Below are positions 63,669 to 64,000 of a stretch of DNA of 64,000 nucleotides, one piece after another. A program made the translations under genes and the position numbers. The notes under the pieces are model-generated. The model worked only from the letters and a program-made list of their open reading frames with translations. It ran no database searches and was not told where the DNA came from. How positions within the stretch are numbered: position 1 is the first letter of the stretch; every line of letters starts with the position of its first letter. Source of the DNA: Planococcus shixiaomingii (GTDB lineage: Bacteria > Bacillota > Bacilli > Bacillales_A > Planococcaceae); assembly GCF_030413615.1 (NCBI RefSeq), contig NZ_CP129236.1:2340001-2404000 (forward strand). Reading direction: 5' to 3'.

Positions 63669-64000
63669 TTAGTGGCGCTTGCCTGTTTCAGCCATTACCC
63701 GCAACAATTTCACTTCATGGGAGCTTAGTTCCCGTGATTCTCCGGCGTTCAAGCCTTTAAGCGTTAAAAATGCAAATTGTTCGCGGCTCAATTTTTGGAC
63801 CGGGAAGCCGATAGCGTCGAACATTCTGCGGACTTGGCGGTTTCTTCCTTCGTGTATGGTGATTTGAACGATGGCTTTGCCTGTTTTGCGGTCGGCCGAC
63901 AACAATTTCACTTTAGCCGGCGCCGTCATGCCGTCTTCAAGCTTGATGCCTCGCTCTAGCTTTTGCAGATCTTCTCGTGCGGGAATGCCTTTAAGGCGCG
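63669..64000 (-). CDS. rluB: rRNA pseudouridine synthase RluB, 5'-partial
   Basis: The last 109 or so codons of an RsuA/RluB-family pseudouridine synthase; the start lies beyond the right edge. In the window's terminal frame the protein reads LKGIPAREDLQKLERGIKL then EDGMTAPAKV, with the family signature IHEGRNRQVRRMFDAIG. The catalytic Asp (GRLDxxT) is outside the window. It modifies 23S rRNA. In B. subtilis rluB directly precedes resA, as here. The apparent internal ATG at 63929 is not the true start. Confidence 0.93.
   Translation of the reverse strand, partial: RLKGIPAREDLQKLERGIKLEDGMTAPAKVKLLSADRKTGKAIVQITIHEGRNRQVRRMFDAIGFPVQKLSREQFAFLTLKGLNAGESRELSSHEVKLLRVMAETGKRH

Overview
The window is a stretch of conserved core chromosome from a low-to-medium GC Firmicute of the order Bacillales. 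Gene order follows Bacillus subtilis from yprB/yprA to resABCDE/rluB almost gene for gene, mostly on the minus strand. The sporulation genes found at these loci in B. subtilis are missing: spoIVA between hup and yphF, ypjB near ypjA, and ypeB/sleB near prsW. Together with protein similarity (judged from memory, not from a search), this points to a non-sporulating member of the Planococcaceae, such as Planococcus or Planomicrobium. I see no tRNA or rRNA genes, CRISPR array, transposase, prophage or plasmid gene.

Layout. 0-3.2 kb (-): DNA repair pair mrfB/mrfA and yppE. 3.3-6.8 kb (+): recU and ponA (class A penicillin-binding protein with a very acidic repeat and a Gly/Asn-rich tail). 6.9-15.1 kb (-): dinG, ypmA, ypmB, aspB, asnS, dnaD, nth, ypoC. 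15.3-21.5 kb (-): ypjD, dapB, mgsA, bshA, cca, birA, panC, panD. 21.6-24.0 kb: a YitT-family membrane protein (+), a YugP-type zinc protease and ypjA. 24.0-28.5 kb (-): ypiA, ypiB, ypiF and the menaquinol:cytochrome c reductase operon qcrABC. 28.6-33.6 kb (-): aroC, aroB, aroH, tyrA, aroA. 34.2-39.8 kb (-): ndk, the menaquinone/heptaprenyl genes hepS-menG-hepT, mtrB (TRAP), folE, hup, yphF, yphE. 39.8-47.8 kb (-): gpsA, der, fni, ypfD, plsC, cmk, prsW, ansA. 48.3-54.2 kb (-): bdr/ypdA, ypbG, a CBS-domain protein, a LysM protein, recQ, ypbB. 54.3 kb (+): ferredoxin. 54.7-57.4 kb (-): ribU with an FMN riboswitch, and the sigX-rsiX pair. 57.4-63.6 kb (-): resABC and resDE. The window ends inside rluB.

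How the genes work together. Several units support aerobic respiration on menaquinone: hepS/menG/hepT make the quinone, qcrABC is the bc-type complex, resABC matures c-type cytochromes, and the ResDE two-component system probably controls them. Similar tandem TTTGTGAA-like motifs sit upstream of both resA and qcrA. bshA and bdr (redox Cys14 present) indicate bacillithiol metabolism. The aro/tyr cluster, panCD, dapB, asnS/aspB and mgsA are housekeeping metabolism, and mrfAB, recU, nth, dinG and recQ are repair. sigX-rsiX has a recognisable ECF autoregulatory promoter whose -35 element covers the resE stop codon.

I found no convincing undescribed multi-gene system. The parts the genes do not explain are intergenic. 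Three GC-rich modular repeats lie at about 8.65-8.96, 33.92-34.08 and 47.88-48.36 kb; the last is bounded by about 35-bp inverted repeats that contain terminator-like hairpins. Fragments of a second repeat family lie at about 38.2 and 45.9 kb. Other points to check are gene losses at syntenic positions (panB, bshB1, trp/hisC, cheR) and the frequent TTG/GTG starts supported by Shine-Dalgarno spacing.
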